Source: Prosapia bicincta (Eukaryota > Arthropoda > Insecta > Hemiptera > Cercopidae). From it: a stretch of DNA of 64,000 nucleotides. The translations under genes and the position numbers were made by a program. Below the pieces are notes generated by a model that was not told the origin of the DNA, searched no databases, and saw nothing but the letters and a program-made list of their open reading frames with translations. Below are positions 39,801 to 42,639 of the stretch, piece by piece; position 1 is the stretch's first letter, and each line of letters opens with the position of its first letter. Location of the stretch: NCBI GenBank assembly GCA_036971475.1, contig JBAIZL010000008.1, forward strand, positions 26,907,982 to 26,971,981, given 5' to 3'.

Positions 39801-42394
39801 AAAAATTAAATATTCTGGGAATTTAGTTTCCAGAAATGACAATGAGGAGAAACATTTGGTAGTCAATACTATTTGAGATATAACATTTTCTTCTTTTACA
39901 TTTAAAAACTAGTATAAATTTCCATACAAAATATTAAGTAAAAAAAGTCATAACTTACTTGCTATGTATAATATTACATATTATATTTAGCATTAGAACT
40001 CATACTATATTTCTTCTTGAATTTTGTAGTCCATTACGTTCGGTGAATCTTATTAATCACTTAAACAATAGTTTATAACTATCCGAACGTTGATCTTTAA
40101 ATTTACTTTATACATAAATACTATCTGAAACTATATTTCTATTGTACCTAATACAATATAAATATTCTATATTACACTCAAATGTAATATGTAACTAATG
40201 ATAATTTTCTTCTTAAATAACCTTTTTTAAATTACACTTTTGGTTTCACTTGGAAAAAAAACATTACTTACTGATATTTTTCAGCAGATGTGTTTCACAC
40301 TAGGTCAGTGCATTGTTCAATGCTGTAGGTCGCAGACAAGACAGTTGCTCAGGTGTGTTGTGTTGGCGTGAATCTGTGGTGTATTGGTGTTCTGTGATGT
40401 ATTATTATTTATAGAATAGTTGTTAATCATGTGTTCAAATATAGAATTCTATTGTGAGTGTGTTTTGTCATTTAGAATGGATGGTTCTTGTGGTGTTTGT
40501 ATAGCTTATGCTTTTCTGTTGTGTTTAATTTGTTACTTTTTTTGATGTATTGAAGGATTTTTAGATTAGTGTCTATTTTGGTGTATGTGTGTTCTGTATG
40601 TATATGGCATGATTTGGTTTGGGTTGTGTGTTTTCTTATGTCTTTTATGTGTCCTTGTATTGTCTGGTAAAGTTTCCCCCTGTTGTTCTTATGTAAAATC
40701 TGGGGCAGTTGTTGCATGTGACCTTCTATACTCCTGCCCTGTCATGTTTCGTTTTTGTACTGTGTTTGTATATTTTAGTTGTGTTGGATGTTTAAAATGT
40801 TACTTTGTATTTAAGTTTGTGGAACGAAAGAGCAATTTTTTGTGATGTCTTGTCGTGATATGTTAATGTTATGTATTTTTGTGTTTGTGTGTTGTTGTTT
40901 TTTGTTGATATGTGTGTGTTGTTTTTTGTACATTATGTTGTCTTTCAAGGTGTGTTTGTATCCGTTTTTTATAGGCTATGTGTTTTATTGTGTTGAGCTT
41001 ATTTATTTTTGTCTTCGTTGTTCATGGTTATGTTGATTAGTCTGTGTATCATGGTGTGGAAGGGAGCATGTTTGACTTCTATAGAATGATTGGAACTAAC
41101 GTTTGTGGTGGTAGGCTTCCAGTATATTTTGAATATGTGTTTGTTGTTTTGTTTTGTTATCATGAGATCTATGATGTTGATTTGTTTCTGTTTCCAGTGT
41201 GAGGTTTATGTTGTTGTGTAATTTGTTTATGTATTTGTGGAAGGTGTTTATCTGTCTTATTTTGCCAATGTACAGAATTTGGGATGTGATCTATGTGTTT
41301 GTACCAATATATTATTTTGTGGGTGTATTTGTTGTTGTTTATGGTATATTTTTGTTTGAGACTGGGTATGAATATTTCTGACAATGTGTTTGAAATGGGG
41401 GATCTCAGAGTAGGTTTTGTTTTGGGTGTAGTATTTCTTTCTGTATGTGAAGTAATTCTGAGAAGTGACTGTTTCTGTTAGTGTTGTTAGTGTCAAGTTG
41501 TTTGGTGTGTTTTCTATTAACATTTGTTTGATTATTATTACTGTTTCTTTGATTGATATGTTGGTGTATAAGTTGGTTATGTCAAATGAAGTTAGTATGG
41601 ATTTATGTGGTATGTGTGTTTTTTTATTTTTTGCTTAATATCTATGTTGTTTTTACGCTGAAGTGGTTATGAAATGGGATATTATTTTGTCGACGAGTTT
41701 TGCGATTTTGTGTAAAGGTCCTGGTGTGTTATGTATTAGTAACTTATAGGTGTATCTTTTTTGTGTATTTTAGGCGAGGCATTGAGTGTATCTAACACTG
41801 CAGAGGTTGTGTGTAACTAAGTAACGTGAGTGGTCATACGGATTATAATCCATTTTGAATTAGCTTTTAAAATATAAATATTTTTGAAAAATATCTTAGA
41901 ACCATTTTAGGGTATTTAAGAGCCTATATAGAAAACAAATGTGAAAAAAAAATTTATTGTTGCAAAAGTAATAGATGACATAAAACTAAGATAGGTCAAC
42001 TTAATGCACTTTCATTTTCAGTTTCGGTTTCGGCAAACTGGTTTCGCATTTGTTCATGCTCTGGCTCAGACATTGTTTACAGAAAAATGTCTTACTAATT
42101 TAAATATGGTTTGCAGTTGTTTTTGCCCCCCCTCCCCTCATATCAACATCTCTTTTTTTATTTAATTTGACTACAGATATAAAAATATTAAAAAATTTAA
42201 GTAACTGTATTTATCTACTTTTTATTGAAGAGTTTGAAATTCATGTAATAGAATAATGTAAGTGAAAACATTGAAAAATTATTTTTTATTTGTTTCAGAA
42301 AATGTCTTCAAAATACGCAGAAGGAAGAACAACAAAAGGGTTATCTTTTTTCAATAGATATAGAAGTAAACAAGATGGATCTGAGAGCTCTTAA
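5669..42394 (+). CDS. SLC9C: SLC9C-type sodium/proton exchanger with CNBD, 3' half, nine exons
   Basis: Nine exons joined in phase (5669-5864, 15883-15993, 18127-18287, 22403-22534, 26331-26501, 30198-30326, 31561-31758, 39167-39349, 42299-42394) give 458 residues and a stop. The product resembles the cytosolic C-terminus of SLC9C/sperm NHE: a helical linker with 'VKTKHIARQVLNDMM' and 'GSIDDTE', a pre-CNBD 'SWLFDD', a CNBD with 'AGEYPTGLKIVLSGA' and 'SGAVIGELGLL', then the post-CNBD 'ILQTGFV', 'FLIQGAV' and 'APAFIPESVR' blocks typical of the family tail. Known members are plasma-membrane Na+/H+ exchangers gated by voltage and cyclic nucleotide, best known in sperm. The transporter and voltage-sensor exons must lie left of the window. 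All donors are GT and all acceptors AG. Introns are 1.2 to 10 kb and packed with transposons. The family call is by motif; substrate and tissue are inferred. Confidence 0.78.
5921..6565. other. intron 1, first part: no feature recognised
   Basis: AT-rich intron sequence; nothing supportable beyond short open frames. Confidence 0.5.
6566..7117. mobile_element. piggyBac-type MITE, 544 bp, TTAA flanked
   Basis: Both ends carry TTAA (6566-6569 and 7114-7117). The terminal inverted repeat CCCTTTGATTAGCA (14 bp, perfect) starts at 6570 and its reverse complement ends at 7113. TTAA duplication with CCC...GGG termini is the hallmark of piggyBac superfamily elements. No transposase remains. The interior holds a direct repeat of about 80 bp, 6776-6855 and 6878-6957, both containing TTTTGTGTCC and TTCCCACGT. 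Confidence 0.88.
6776..6957. repeat. internal direct repeat within the piggyBac-type MITE
   Basis: Two diverged copies, period 102 bp, sharing CTTTTGTGTCC, TTTTCCCACGT and a TTACAAT...AATA end. Confidence 0.8.
7118..7470. other. intron 1 between MITE and BEL element: nothing recognised
   Basis: Plain AT-rich intron sequence without coding or repeat structure that I can identify. Confidence 0.5.
7476..7936 (+). repeat. BEL 5' LTR
   Basis: Begins TGTTAC and ends TTTAACA, 461 bp, matching the 3' LTR throughout with scattered substitutions. It carries the promoter and R/U5 functions of such elements; I do not see a convincing TATA box. Confidence 0.95.
7941..7956 (+). promoter_or_regulatory. 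primer-binding site
   Basis: TGGTCCTACGAGCCGG starts four bases after the LTR. TGG at this place pairs with the CCA end of the priming tRNA. I cannot name the tRNA with certainty. Confidence 0.7.
8639..10117 (+). pseudogene. BEL Gag with zinc knuckles, running into protease
   Basis: One frame from ATG 8639 is broken by TGA at 9227 and TAA at 9683. Residues 1-110 are a helical N-terminus. 'LPKLELKHFTGDPFEWISF' is the conserved start of the DUF1759 Gag region. After the second stop comes the double zinc knuckle ('CFLCKGTDHKIYSC', then 'RCISCLGAH' and 'CFQCKRKHHTLLH'), typical of BEL/Pao Gag. The frame ends with 'LGTLLVKLSSP' and 'VFRAL', the start of the A17-type aspartic protease. Where DSGSQ should follow there is a short deletion and shift, so the catalytic Asp triad is missing. 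Gag would form particles and bind RNA; this copy cannot make it intact. Confidence 0.88.
10198..10551 (+). pseudogene. BEL protease C-terminal part (DUF1758-like)
   Basis: A new frame after the broken protease start. The end 'LADPNFHLPRRIDILLGGAL' matches the family's LADP..f..p..IDlLLG motif, followed by 'GTHFGFMVMGEAP', the usual T.lGwvl.G block. It belongs to the same polyprotein as Gag and RT but is out of frame with both. Confidence 0.82.
10449..12136 (+). pseudogene. BEL reverse transcriptase and start of RNase H
   Basis: Fragments in two frames. In the first (to about 11300): 'LRTVFDASAKTSNG', 'FTCDIRQMYRQIKVHPDD' with the first catalytic Asp, and 'TYGLSCSPYLAIRTL'. After a shift comes FVDDIIVGGDS with the VDD catalytic pair at 11312-11320, then the thumb ('YDPCCFLSPVVMWAK') and RNase H ('HGFSDASESGYAAVIYLR', with the first RNase H Asp). 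It ends at a stop near 12136 after 'TLTWIQTPP'. These blocks are diagnostic of BEL/Pao RT. Catalytic residues survive, but the frame does not. Confidence 0.93.
12154..12552 (+). pseudogene. BEL RNase H end and connector
   Basis: A third frame: 'YWRHVSSEHNPADCASRG' is the conserved W..v.s..NPADcaSRG motif at the end of BEL RNase H, followed by 'LWWYGTSWL' and 'WDLLRKYSSFSRL', a typical RH-to-integrase connector. A stop follows 'RIFKLL'. Confidence 0.9.
12716..13410 (+). pseudogene. BEL integrase (zinc finger and DDE core)
   Basis: The first frame (to 13123) has the HHCC-type finger: His near 'YHWKYLHSG', then 'CTVCFKH'; then 'GIDYGGPF' with the first catalytic Asp and 'VFVCLVTKAVHIEVIS'. A frameshift near 13110-13125 separates it from 'SDCGTNFVGA' with the second Asp and 'HQGGLWESAIKSAK' with the Glu. 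All three DDE residues are present, but the frame is split and ends in a stop at 13408-13410. Confidence 0.92.
13447..13857 (+). pseudogene. BEL C-terminal domain (DUF5641-like)
   Basis: Same frame as the second integrase part, after an in-frame stop. 'LTPGHFLIGAPL', 'VWKRWQLEYL' and 'VGDLVLV' are the conserved blocks after BEL integrase; 'WPLARVTQVFPGTDGVVRVV' matches the SH3-like end that may bind chromatin. Ends with TAA at 13855-13857. Confidence 0.92.
14010..14030 (+). promoter_or_regulatory. probable BEL polypurine tract region
   Basis: AGGAGGATTCAAGGCCCCCGG precedes the 3' LTR. A purine run at this place is where plus-strand synthesis would start; exact limits are inferred. Confidence 0.5.
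14031..14491 (+). repeat. BEL 3' LTR
   Basis: 461 bp, same ends as the 5' LTR, followed by the ATAAT target duplication. Confidence 0.95.
14497..14970. other. intron 1 after the BEL element: nothing recognised
   Basis: AT-rich; no frame or repeat structure that I can support. Confidence 0.5.
14971..15198. repeat. foldback repeat, family A, with hammerhead-like core
   Basis: Inverted arms 15010-15083 and 15129-15198 share AAATTTGTTAAAACTTACTG and AATCACTTAAACAA. Between them lies CTGATGA (15096-15102), a stem AGATCGC/GCGAT, and GAAA (15122-15125), then CTGTCTCAGTAAGT. The outer 36 nt (14971-15006) recur at 40016-40051 and 38583-38618. The same core follows the C-terminus of the PLE near 38245, so I take it as that PLE's terminal repeat in a solo inverted form. 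Confidence 0.75.
15285..15420 (+). repeat. dispersed repeat, family B copy 1
   Basis: TGACAATGGGACACATCTCC then CGAAACGGCC, followed by GTAAGTAAGTGCTA and a TAAAATATTTACAAGTGTTT tail. Other copies: 32860-32970 (+), 20510-20640 (-), 22040-22170 (-). GGGA/TCCC pair around CACATC just before GAAAC, the same layout as families A and D. Confidence 0.8.
15421..15882. other. end of intron 1: nothing recognised
   Basis: AT-rich sequence ending in the acceptor TTTGTTTGTTTTAG. Confidence 0.5.
15883..15993 (+). CDS. SLC9C-like exon 2 (linker)
   Basis: Completes the codon left by exon 1 (Gly) and reads DIYTHYPSIPVNVKTKHIAR, then QVLNDMMTNVNYLHDYG. The 'P.I.V.VKT...R.VLN.M...L...G' pattern is the conserved linker of SLC9C proteins upstream of the CNBD. 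Donor GTGCGT, phase 1. Confidence 0.82.
16357..16405. repeat. (TA)n microsatellite, left of PLE inverted repeat
   Basis: Uninterrupted TA run abutting the PLE-type inverted repeat. Confidence 0.95.
16406..17459 (-). mobile_element. Penelope-like element fragment between ~305-bp inverted repeats
   Basis: The ends TTGGACTAGGAGACTGACAG and its reverse complement delimit two nearly identical inverted arms (16406-16710 and 17157-17459). The spacer of about 450 bp encodes, on the minus strand, the GIY-YIG endonuclease end of a PLE. Both sides are TA microsatellites, and AT-tract targeting is known for some PLEs. The arm core (TTGACAAAGACCAC, TGT, GTGGTTGAAA) has the hammerhead-like layout seen in the other families. 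A spacer-less version lies at 19241-19401. It sits in intron 2. Confidence 0.82.
16740..17208 (-). pseudogene. PLE GIY-YIG endonuclease, C-terminal fragment
   Basis: Minus-strand frame from 17208: Cys/His region 'CNKPRCKKCPIHPSANSF', then 'CTSKNVIYQLQYKLC' and 'QYIGLTTDGLNIRMNGHRHD', the GIY-YIG core with its conserved Arg in LNIRMNGH. A frameshift near 16875 separates the end, 'DCYTTKIIKSLPPDC' and 'LRRWELSY', which matches the LRRWE-type C-terminal block. The reverse transcriptase part is absent, so this is a 5'-truncated copy. In PLEs this nuclease nicks target DNA to prime reverse transcription. Confidence 0.8.
17502..17570. repeat. (TA)n microsatellite, right of PLE inverted repeat
   Basis: Two TA runs split by CTG. 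They follow a roughly 40-bp segment (AAAAAATCTAAATAATC, then ACCAACCAAAACTAACCTA) that also follows the 19241-19401 element. Confidence 0.95.
17571..18126. other. end of intron 2: nothing recognised
   Basis: AT-rich; contains short AATACAAATACAAGAA duplications near 17610-17655. The acceptor is a T-rich tract ending ATTTAG. Confidence 0.5.
18127..18287 (+). CDS. SLC9C-like exon 3 (linker to CNBD)
   Basis: Continues with GSIDDTETIILKQLINQQIK, then KLVDVFPSNLVVKQISWLFD, then DLETYTLLM. The 'G.IDD.E' and 'ISWLFDD' blocks correspond to the helix before the CNBD in SLC9C proteins (usually WL.dD/E). Donor GTTAGT, phase 0. Confidence 0.82.
18652..19161 (+). repeat. dispersed repeat, family E copy 1
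   Basis: Alignable by eye with 27620-28062. Shared phrases include TTCTCTCTTTGCTC, GTCTTATGC, CATCATCCAGAAT/CATCACCCAGAAT and TTGTTTGTAACTGCA(A)GTG at the end. No coding potential; unclassified, possibly a MITE or SINE-like unit. Confidence 0.7.
19175..19239. repeat. (TA)n microsatellite
   Basis: TA run immediately left of the small PLE-type hairpin. Confidence 0.95.
19241..19401. repeat. short PLE-type hairpin, relative of 16406-17459
   Basis: Same ends (TTGGACTAGG ... CCTAGTCCAA) and same arm sequence as the long element, but only 161 bp. The left arm includes the GTGGTC/GAAAT core; the right arm keeps only GAGTGGACTCTTACCAAGG. It is flanked by TA repeats and followed by the same ACCAACCAAAACTAACCTA segment. 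I infer a non-autonomous derivative. Confidence 0.82.
19437..19482. repeat. (TA)n microsatellite
   Basis: TA run right of the small hairpin. Confidence 0.95.
19490..19640. repeat. PLE-terminal-like fragment, family F
   Basis: GGACAATGGTCAAGTGACCG then AAAGGTGCCTCATCA, followed by AAAGTCAGTGCAACGGAAAT. Pieces recur at 16265-16340 and 46440-46560. The GGTC-AAGT-GACC hairpin before GAAA repeats the layout of the other PLE ends. Confidence 0.6.
19650..20509. other. intron 3 stretch: no gene recognised
   Basis: Very AT-rich. ACTAGCGAACCCCGTTGTGG after a TA run (19650-19670) looks like the end of some dispersed element, which I cannot classify. Confidence 0.45.
20510..20640 (-). repeat. dispersed repeat, family B copy 2
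   Basis: Reverse-oriented copy: CTTTTCGGGAGATGTGCCCC followed by ATTGTCAA and CAGACCGTAACGG. It has GAAAAG where the other copies have GAAACG. Confidence 0.75.
20641..21780. other. intron 3 stretch: nothing recognised
   Basis: AT-rich; the open frame at 20828-21106 shows no family motif and skewed Lys/Phe/Tyr content, so I treat it as chance. Confidence 0.5.
21787..21873. repeat. (CT)n then (GT)n compound microsatellite
   Basis: About 60 bp of CT repeats followed by about 26 bp of GT repeats. Confidence 0.95.
22040..22170 (-). repeat. dispersed repeat, family B copy 3
   Basis: Reverse-oriented: GGATGGCCGTTTCGGGAGAT, then GTGTCCCATTTTCAA and CTCAGACTGTAACTG; keeps GAAACGGCC on the minus strand. 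Confidence 0.78.
22403..22534 (+). CDS. SLC9C-like exon 4 (first half of CNBD)
   Basis: Encodes 44 residues: NFSKTQYYQQHENIVTAGEY, then PTGLKIVLSGAATSKYVY. 'i..AGe.p.Gl.iVlSG' is the beta-roll start of a cyclic-nucleotide-binding domain, with the two structural glycines in place. Acceptor TTTTTATATTTCAG, donor GTAGGT, phase 0. Confidence 0.85.
22535..23380. other. intron 4, first part: nothing recognised
   Basis: Contains a moderately GC-rich piece (22614-22800) with no family motif that I recognise. Confidence 0.45.
23510..24330 (+). pseudogene. mariner transposase relic
   Basis: Frame to 24082: 'ASETLELIKQAYGDAALSRK' and 'RVFEQHKMFEVGQE' give the first mariner helix-turn-helix; 'EDEHRGRRPTTART' is the linker motif; 'LISEETGLSVGTIHIIVTED' is the second HTH; 'VFTGDELWVFQY' carries the first catalytic Asp (family: TGDE.W...Y). 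After a stop at 24080-24082 the rest continues in other frames: 'IYMEVLT' and then WKLHHDK near 24262-24284, with the second Asp (family: HHDN). The final DD34D region is not recognisable. The element is dead, in the same orientation as the host gene, in intron 4. Confidence 0.88.
24340..25500. other. intron 4 stretch: nothing supported
   Basis: A 95-codon minus-strand frame (24642-24929) has a plausible amino-acid mix but no motif and no neighbour; left uncalled. Confidence 0.45.
25500..25708. repeat. possible pogo/Tigger-type MITE, right end only
   Basis: Ends in GATTAGAGGGGTTCTACTGTA; CAGTAGAACCCC is the usual Tigger/pogo terminus and TA the expected flank. No left partner was found, so the left limit is arbitrary. 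Confidence 0.35.
26331..26501 (+). CDS. SLC9C-like exon 5 (CNBD phosphate-binding cassette)
   Basis: 57 residues: starts DLRFYGHLPNC, then 'EDVLYSGAVIGELGLLMNSK' and YNYTVECEIDSI. 'sGaViGElgll......TvecE' is the cassette of a cyclic-nucleotide-binding domain. In PKA-type cassettes the residue seven before the conserved Thr-Val spacing is met by Arg (GEL...PRAATV); here, with no length change, that Arg is Tyr (codon 26466-26468) and the next residues are Asn-Tyr. The ribose-contacting Glu of GEL is kept. So the fold looks intact, but ordinary cAMP/cGMP binding is doubtful. Donor GTAAGT, phase 0. Confidence 0.87.
26654..27253. mobile_element. probable pogo/Tigger-type MITE
   Basis: The left end TAGTAGAACCCCATTATAAC resembles Tigger termini. 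The right end (TTTCGGTTTAATAGGGTGTG, then TTTAATAG) is a diverged inverted match. No transposase is visible between them. Confidence 0.45.
27620..28062 (+). repeat. dispersed repeat, family E copy 2
   Basis: Second copy of 18652-19161, same orientation, diverged, again ending in TTGTTTGTAACTGCAAGTGA. Confidence 0.7.
28197..29438 (-). pseudogene. LINE RT C-terminus, RNase H and CCHC tail (413 codons)
   Basis: Order along the frame: 'MYLRVIRPMITYGALVWW' (end of RT, thumb), then RNase H from about residue 135 with 'WYTDGSKMDFGTGVGVYC' (first Asp), 'AKIYAINACLGEI' (Glu/Ala variant region), 'IFSDSQAAIKAL' (Asp), 'VPGHRGISGNEAADALAR' (His and Asp), and the tail 'ELRIATGLLTGHGGL', 'CRLCGQEPETATHIIYRC'. 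The frame is open for 413 codons, so decay is recent. Directly upstream in the same frame is a TGA where relatives have Trp (MH-W-MY), which separates it from the preceding RT. Confidence 0.92.
29439..29870 (-). pseudogene. LINE RT fragment upstream of the TGA
   Basis: 'MPRLFGEYLEFVGEVKYLGV' and 'TLDRKLTWNPHLE' form the conserved region after the RT catalytic block. Further up are 'WCNKENLRVNPKKTALINFT' and, split by a frameshift, 'LNEQGYFCLEYA' with 'DDIVVLI', the FADD-type catalytic box, broken exactly at the motif. One more stop lies before 'LIEEWC'. Confidence 0.85.
29871..30197. other. end of intron 5: nothing firmly recognised
   Basis: A short + frame 'KCDTCAYLKHGDDNTLTSVK' (29889-29953) has a Cys-x2-Cys and could be a transposase scrap; too short to call. 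Confidence 0.4.
30198..30326 (+). CDS. SLC9C-like exon 6 (post-CNBD helix)
   Basis: 43 residues: VHHVPWEIIDNALKEKAELE, ANIWKAVCIRIAFHIS, then KSIFRFQ. The 'lE..iWk..ciriA' helix follows the CNBD in SLC9C proteins. Acceptor TATTGACTCAG, donor GTAAGT, phase 0. Confidence 0.83.
30327..31081. other. intron 6, first part: nothing recognised
   Basis: AT-rich; a weak inverted pair GCCAGCC / GGCTGGC occurs at about 30675-30736. Confidence 0.45.
31082..31133. repeat. 20-bp perfect palindrome arms
   Basis: AAATACTTAACTAAGTGAAT and its exact reverse complement, separated by 12 bp; a cruciform-capable site inside intron 6, possibly the core of a MITE. Confidence 0.9.
31561..31758 (+). CDS. SLC9C-like exon 7 (tail domain)
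   Basis: 66 residues: KISSDRLRYILQTGFVPKLT, DFKSLDLKGNADCCFLIQGA, VYNPIDQTHYIAPAFIPESV. The pattern 'dr.R..l...fv......dl.g..d..fLIqGav......y.AP.fIPes' is the conserved tail after the CNBD of sperm-type exchangers. Acceptor ATATGTTTACAG, donor GTAAGT, phase 0. Confidence 0.85.
31759..32319. other. start of intron 7: nothing recognised
   Basis: AT-rich, no supported feature. Confidence 0.5.
32320..32574. repeat. foldback repeat, family C (best copy)
   Basis: Inverted arms of more than 110 bp, with ends GGTATCACTTGG / CAAGTGATACC and inner TAGGTCAGTGCATTGTTCAA / TTGAACAATGCACTGACCTA. The right arm carries AATATAAGTAAGTAGTGG (GTAAGT at 32542). Confidence 0.85.
32860..32970 (+). repeat. dispersed repeat, family B copy 4
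   Basis: TGACAATGGGACACATCTCT, CGAAATGGCC, then AAGTAAGTGCTAC and TAAAATATTTACAAGTGTTT. Confidence 0.8.
32971..33780. other. intron 7 stretch: nothing recognised
   Basis: No coding motif; any gypsy LTR at the left of the following relic is not recognisable. Confidence 0.45.
33780..36110 (+). pseudogene. Ty3/gypsy-type gag-pol relic
   Basis: A decayed polyprotein in shifting frames. 33810-34022 is a coiled-coil Gag piece ('ELESKQAANSSEFEN'). Near 34515 'DVIVGMDIM' matches the end of a retroviral-type protease. RT runs from about 35210: 'YWQVGVAPE', 'FNWNRF', then 'CLVYLDNIIGICKSFKQQ' and 'LIIANLKLNLKKCNLFQ'. The catalytic YLDD is YLDN (Asn codon 35386-35388). RNase H near 35790-36060 shows 'DVDVSYTAIKEVLSQLQD', 'YFSKSLSKP' and 'KYLYGRRFLLRTDYPTL'. 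No integrase or LTRs are recognised. Both the decay and the loss of the catalytic Asp rule out activity. Confidence 0.8.
36120..36262 (+). pseudogene. Tc1/mariner-superfamily transposase scrap
   Basis: 'WSSDLSKCDLFLWGFPKPYR' followed by a stop and 'ELKEEIRQQISQIN' matches the third-Asp block (SPDL.pcDfFLWG.lK) at the C-terminus of these transposases. Only this end survives, wedged between the gypsy and PLE relics. Confidence 0.7.
37131..38084 (+). mobile_element. hAT element, 954 bp, internally deleted, 8-bp TSD
   Basis: The ends CAGGCATCCTCACTAC and (reverse strand) CAGGGGTCCTTACTAG form imperfect terminal inverted repeats. The 8-bp duplication CATTAGAA flanks it exactly (37123-37130 and 38085-38092), as expected for hAT elements. 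Removing the insert restores PLE sequence across the junction. GCGGCCCGCGGGCC-type palindromes sit just inside the left end, and a GCGGCCCTCAGG copy near the right. Confidence 0.93.
37410..37905 (+). pseudogene. hAT transposase relic: zinc-finger start and dimerisation end
   Basis: Near 37417-37550 'GKKEGTAICLICRETVPF' resembles a BED-type finger start. From 37550 'HYEFRRVVEKDKLPNLLECA', 'ILCVFSSTYVCESTFSKLKF' is the C-terminal dimerisation (hATC) motif, continuing after a shift as 'SRLISENVENILRIS'. The catalytic middle is missing, so this is a deletion derivative that would need a transposase in trans. Confidence 0.88.
38434..38578. repeat. foldback repeat, family A, complete hammerhead-like core
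   Basis: Arms 38434-38471 and 38541-38578 (AATCACTTTAACATTAG / CTAATGTTAAAGTGATT). Between them are CTGATGA (38480-38486), AGATCGC-CACATA-GCGATC, GAAA (38506-38509), and TCTGTCTCAGTAAGT. A further inverted piece of the family (38583-38618) follows directly. Confidence 0.85.
38640..39166. other. end of intron 7: nothing recognised
   Basis: AT-rich sequence up to an acceptor ending ACATTTCAG. Confidence 0.5.
39167..39349 (+). CDS. SLC9C-like exon 8 (tail)
   Basis: 61 residues: TFKNKAESDKQNEREIKIFI, IPMKDDEHYIVESYDFGKYR, LIEDPIFELCDHHAQELAKK, E. A charged tail without a motif I can name, joined in phase 0 to exons 7 and 9; donor GTAATT. Assignment to the gene rests on phase continuity and splice sites. 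Confidence 0.72.
39350..39997. other. intron 8, first part: nothing recognised
   Basis: AT-rich intron sequence. Confidence 0.5.
40016..40092 (-). repeat. family A outer fragment
   Basis: CTTGAATTTTGTAGTCCATT and following sequence match 14971-15040 nearly base for base; a solo outer part of the family A repeat. Confidence 0.82.
40237..41860 (-). mobile_element. Penelope-like element relic, minus strand, with family C terminus
   Basis: On the minus strand (right to left): 'TPNNLTLTTLTETVTSQNYF' and 'YRKKYYTQNK' (41523-41257), the start of PLE RT block; a fragment around 41290 ('IDHIPN') near the VDD box; then the GIY-YIG end ('FYIRTTGGNFTRQYKDT', about 40640-40700) and C-terminal 'LNTTEKHKLYKHHKNHPF'. 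At 40237-40345 a family C terminal repeat follows directly, in the place expected for the element's 3' end. Long plus-strand frames here (Val/Phe/Cys-rich) are shadows. Many stops; inactive. Confidence 0.65.
41870..42298. other. end of intron 8: nothing recognised
   Basis: AT-rich; acceptor TTTATTTGTTTCAG at the end. Confidence 0.5.
42299..42394 (+). CDS. SLC9C-like terminal exon 9
   Basis: 31 residues, KMSSKYAEGRTTKGLSFFNR, YRSKQDGSESS, then TAA (42392-42394). Basic, Ser-rich C-terminus. A different frame stays open downstream (from ATG 42375) but is out of phase with exon 8. A possible polyadenylation signal AATAAA is at 42633-42638. Confidence 0.72.
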   Translation, partial: KMSSKYAEGRTTKGLSFFNRYRSKQDGSESS

Positions 42395-42632
42395 AATAAC
42401 ATCATATTTAATGTACCATGTAACAACCTCTTTATGTAATGTATATATATTTGTTTTATTACAAAATATAAATGAAATAATAGGTAAGGGATATTACTCA
42501 AAAGATCTTAGAAGAGAAAGAGTAAAGGTAATAAATCTATTAAATTTTTATTTTTTTCATGAAAGAATATGAGAAGGGTTTTTGGTCTTATTTACCAAGT
42601 TTTGCCCTTATTTGTGTATTTCAAATACAAAA

Positions 42633-42638
42633 AATAAA
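42633..42638 (+). terminator. possible polyadenylation signal of the SLC9C-like gene
   Basis: AATAAA about 240 bp after the stop codon; the first canonical hexamer I find on this strand. Confidence 0.4.
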
Positions 42639-42639
42639 G

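Noticed and set aside
40585..41481. Plus-strand Cys/Val/Phe-rich frames
   Set aside because: They are the complement of the minus-strand PLE relic, which has recognisable motifs.
42375..42572. 65-codon frame overlapping the last exon
   Set aside because: Out of phase with exon 8; hydrophobic chance frame in AT-rich 3' UTR.
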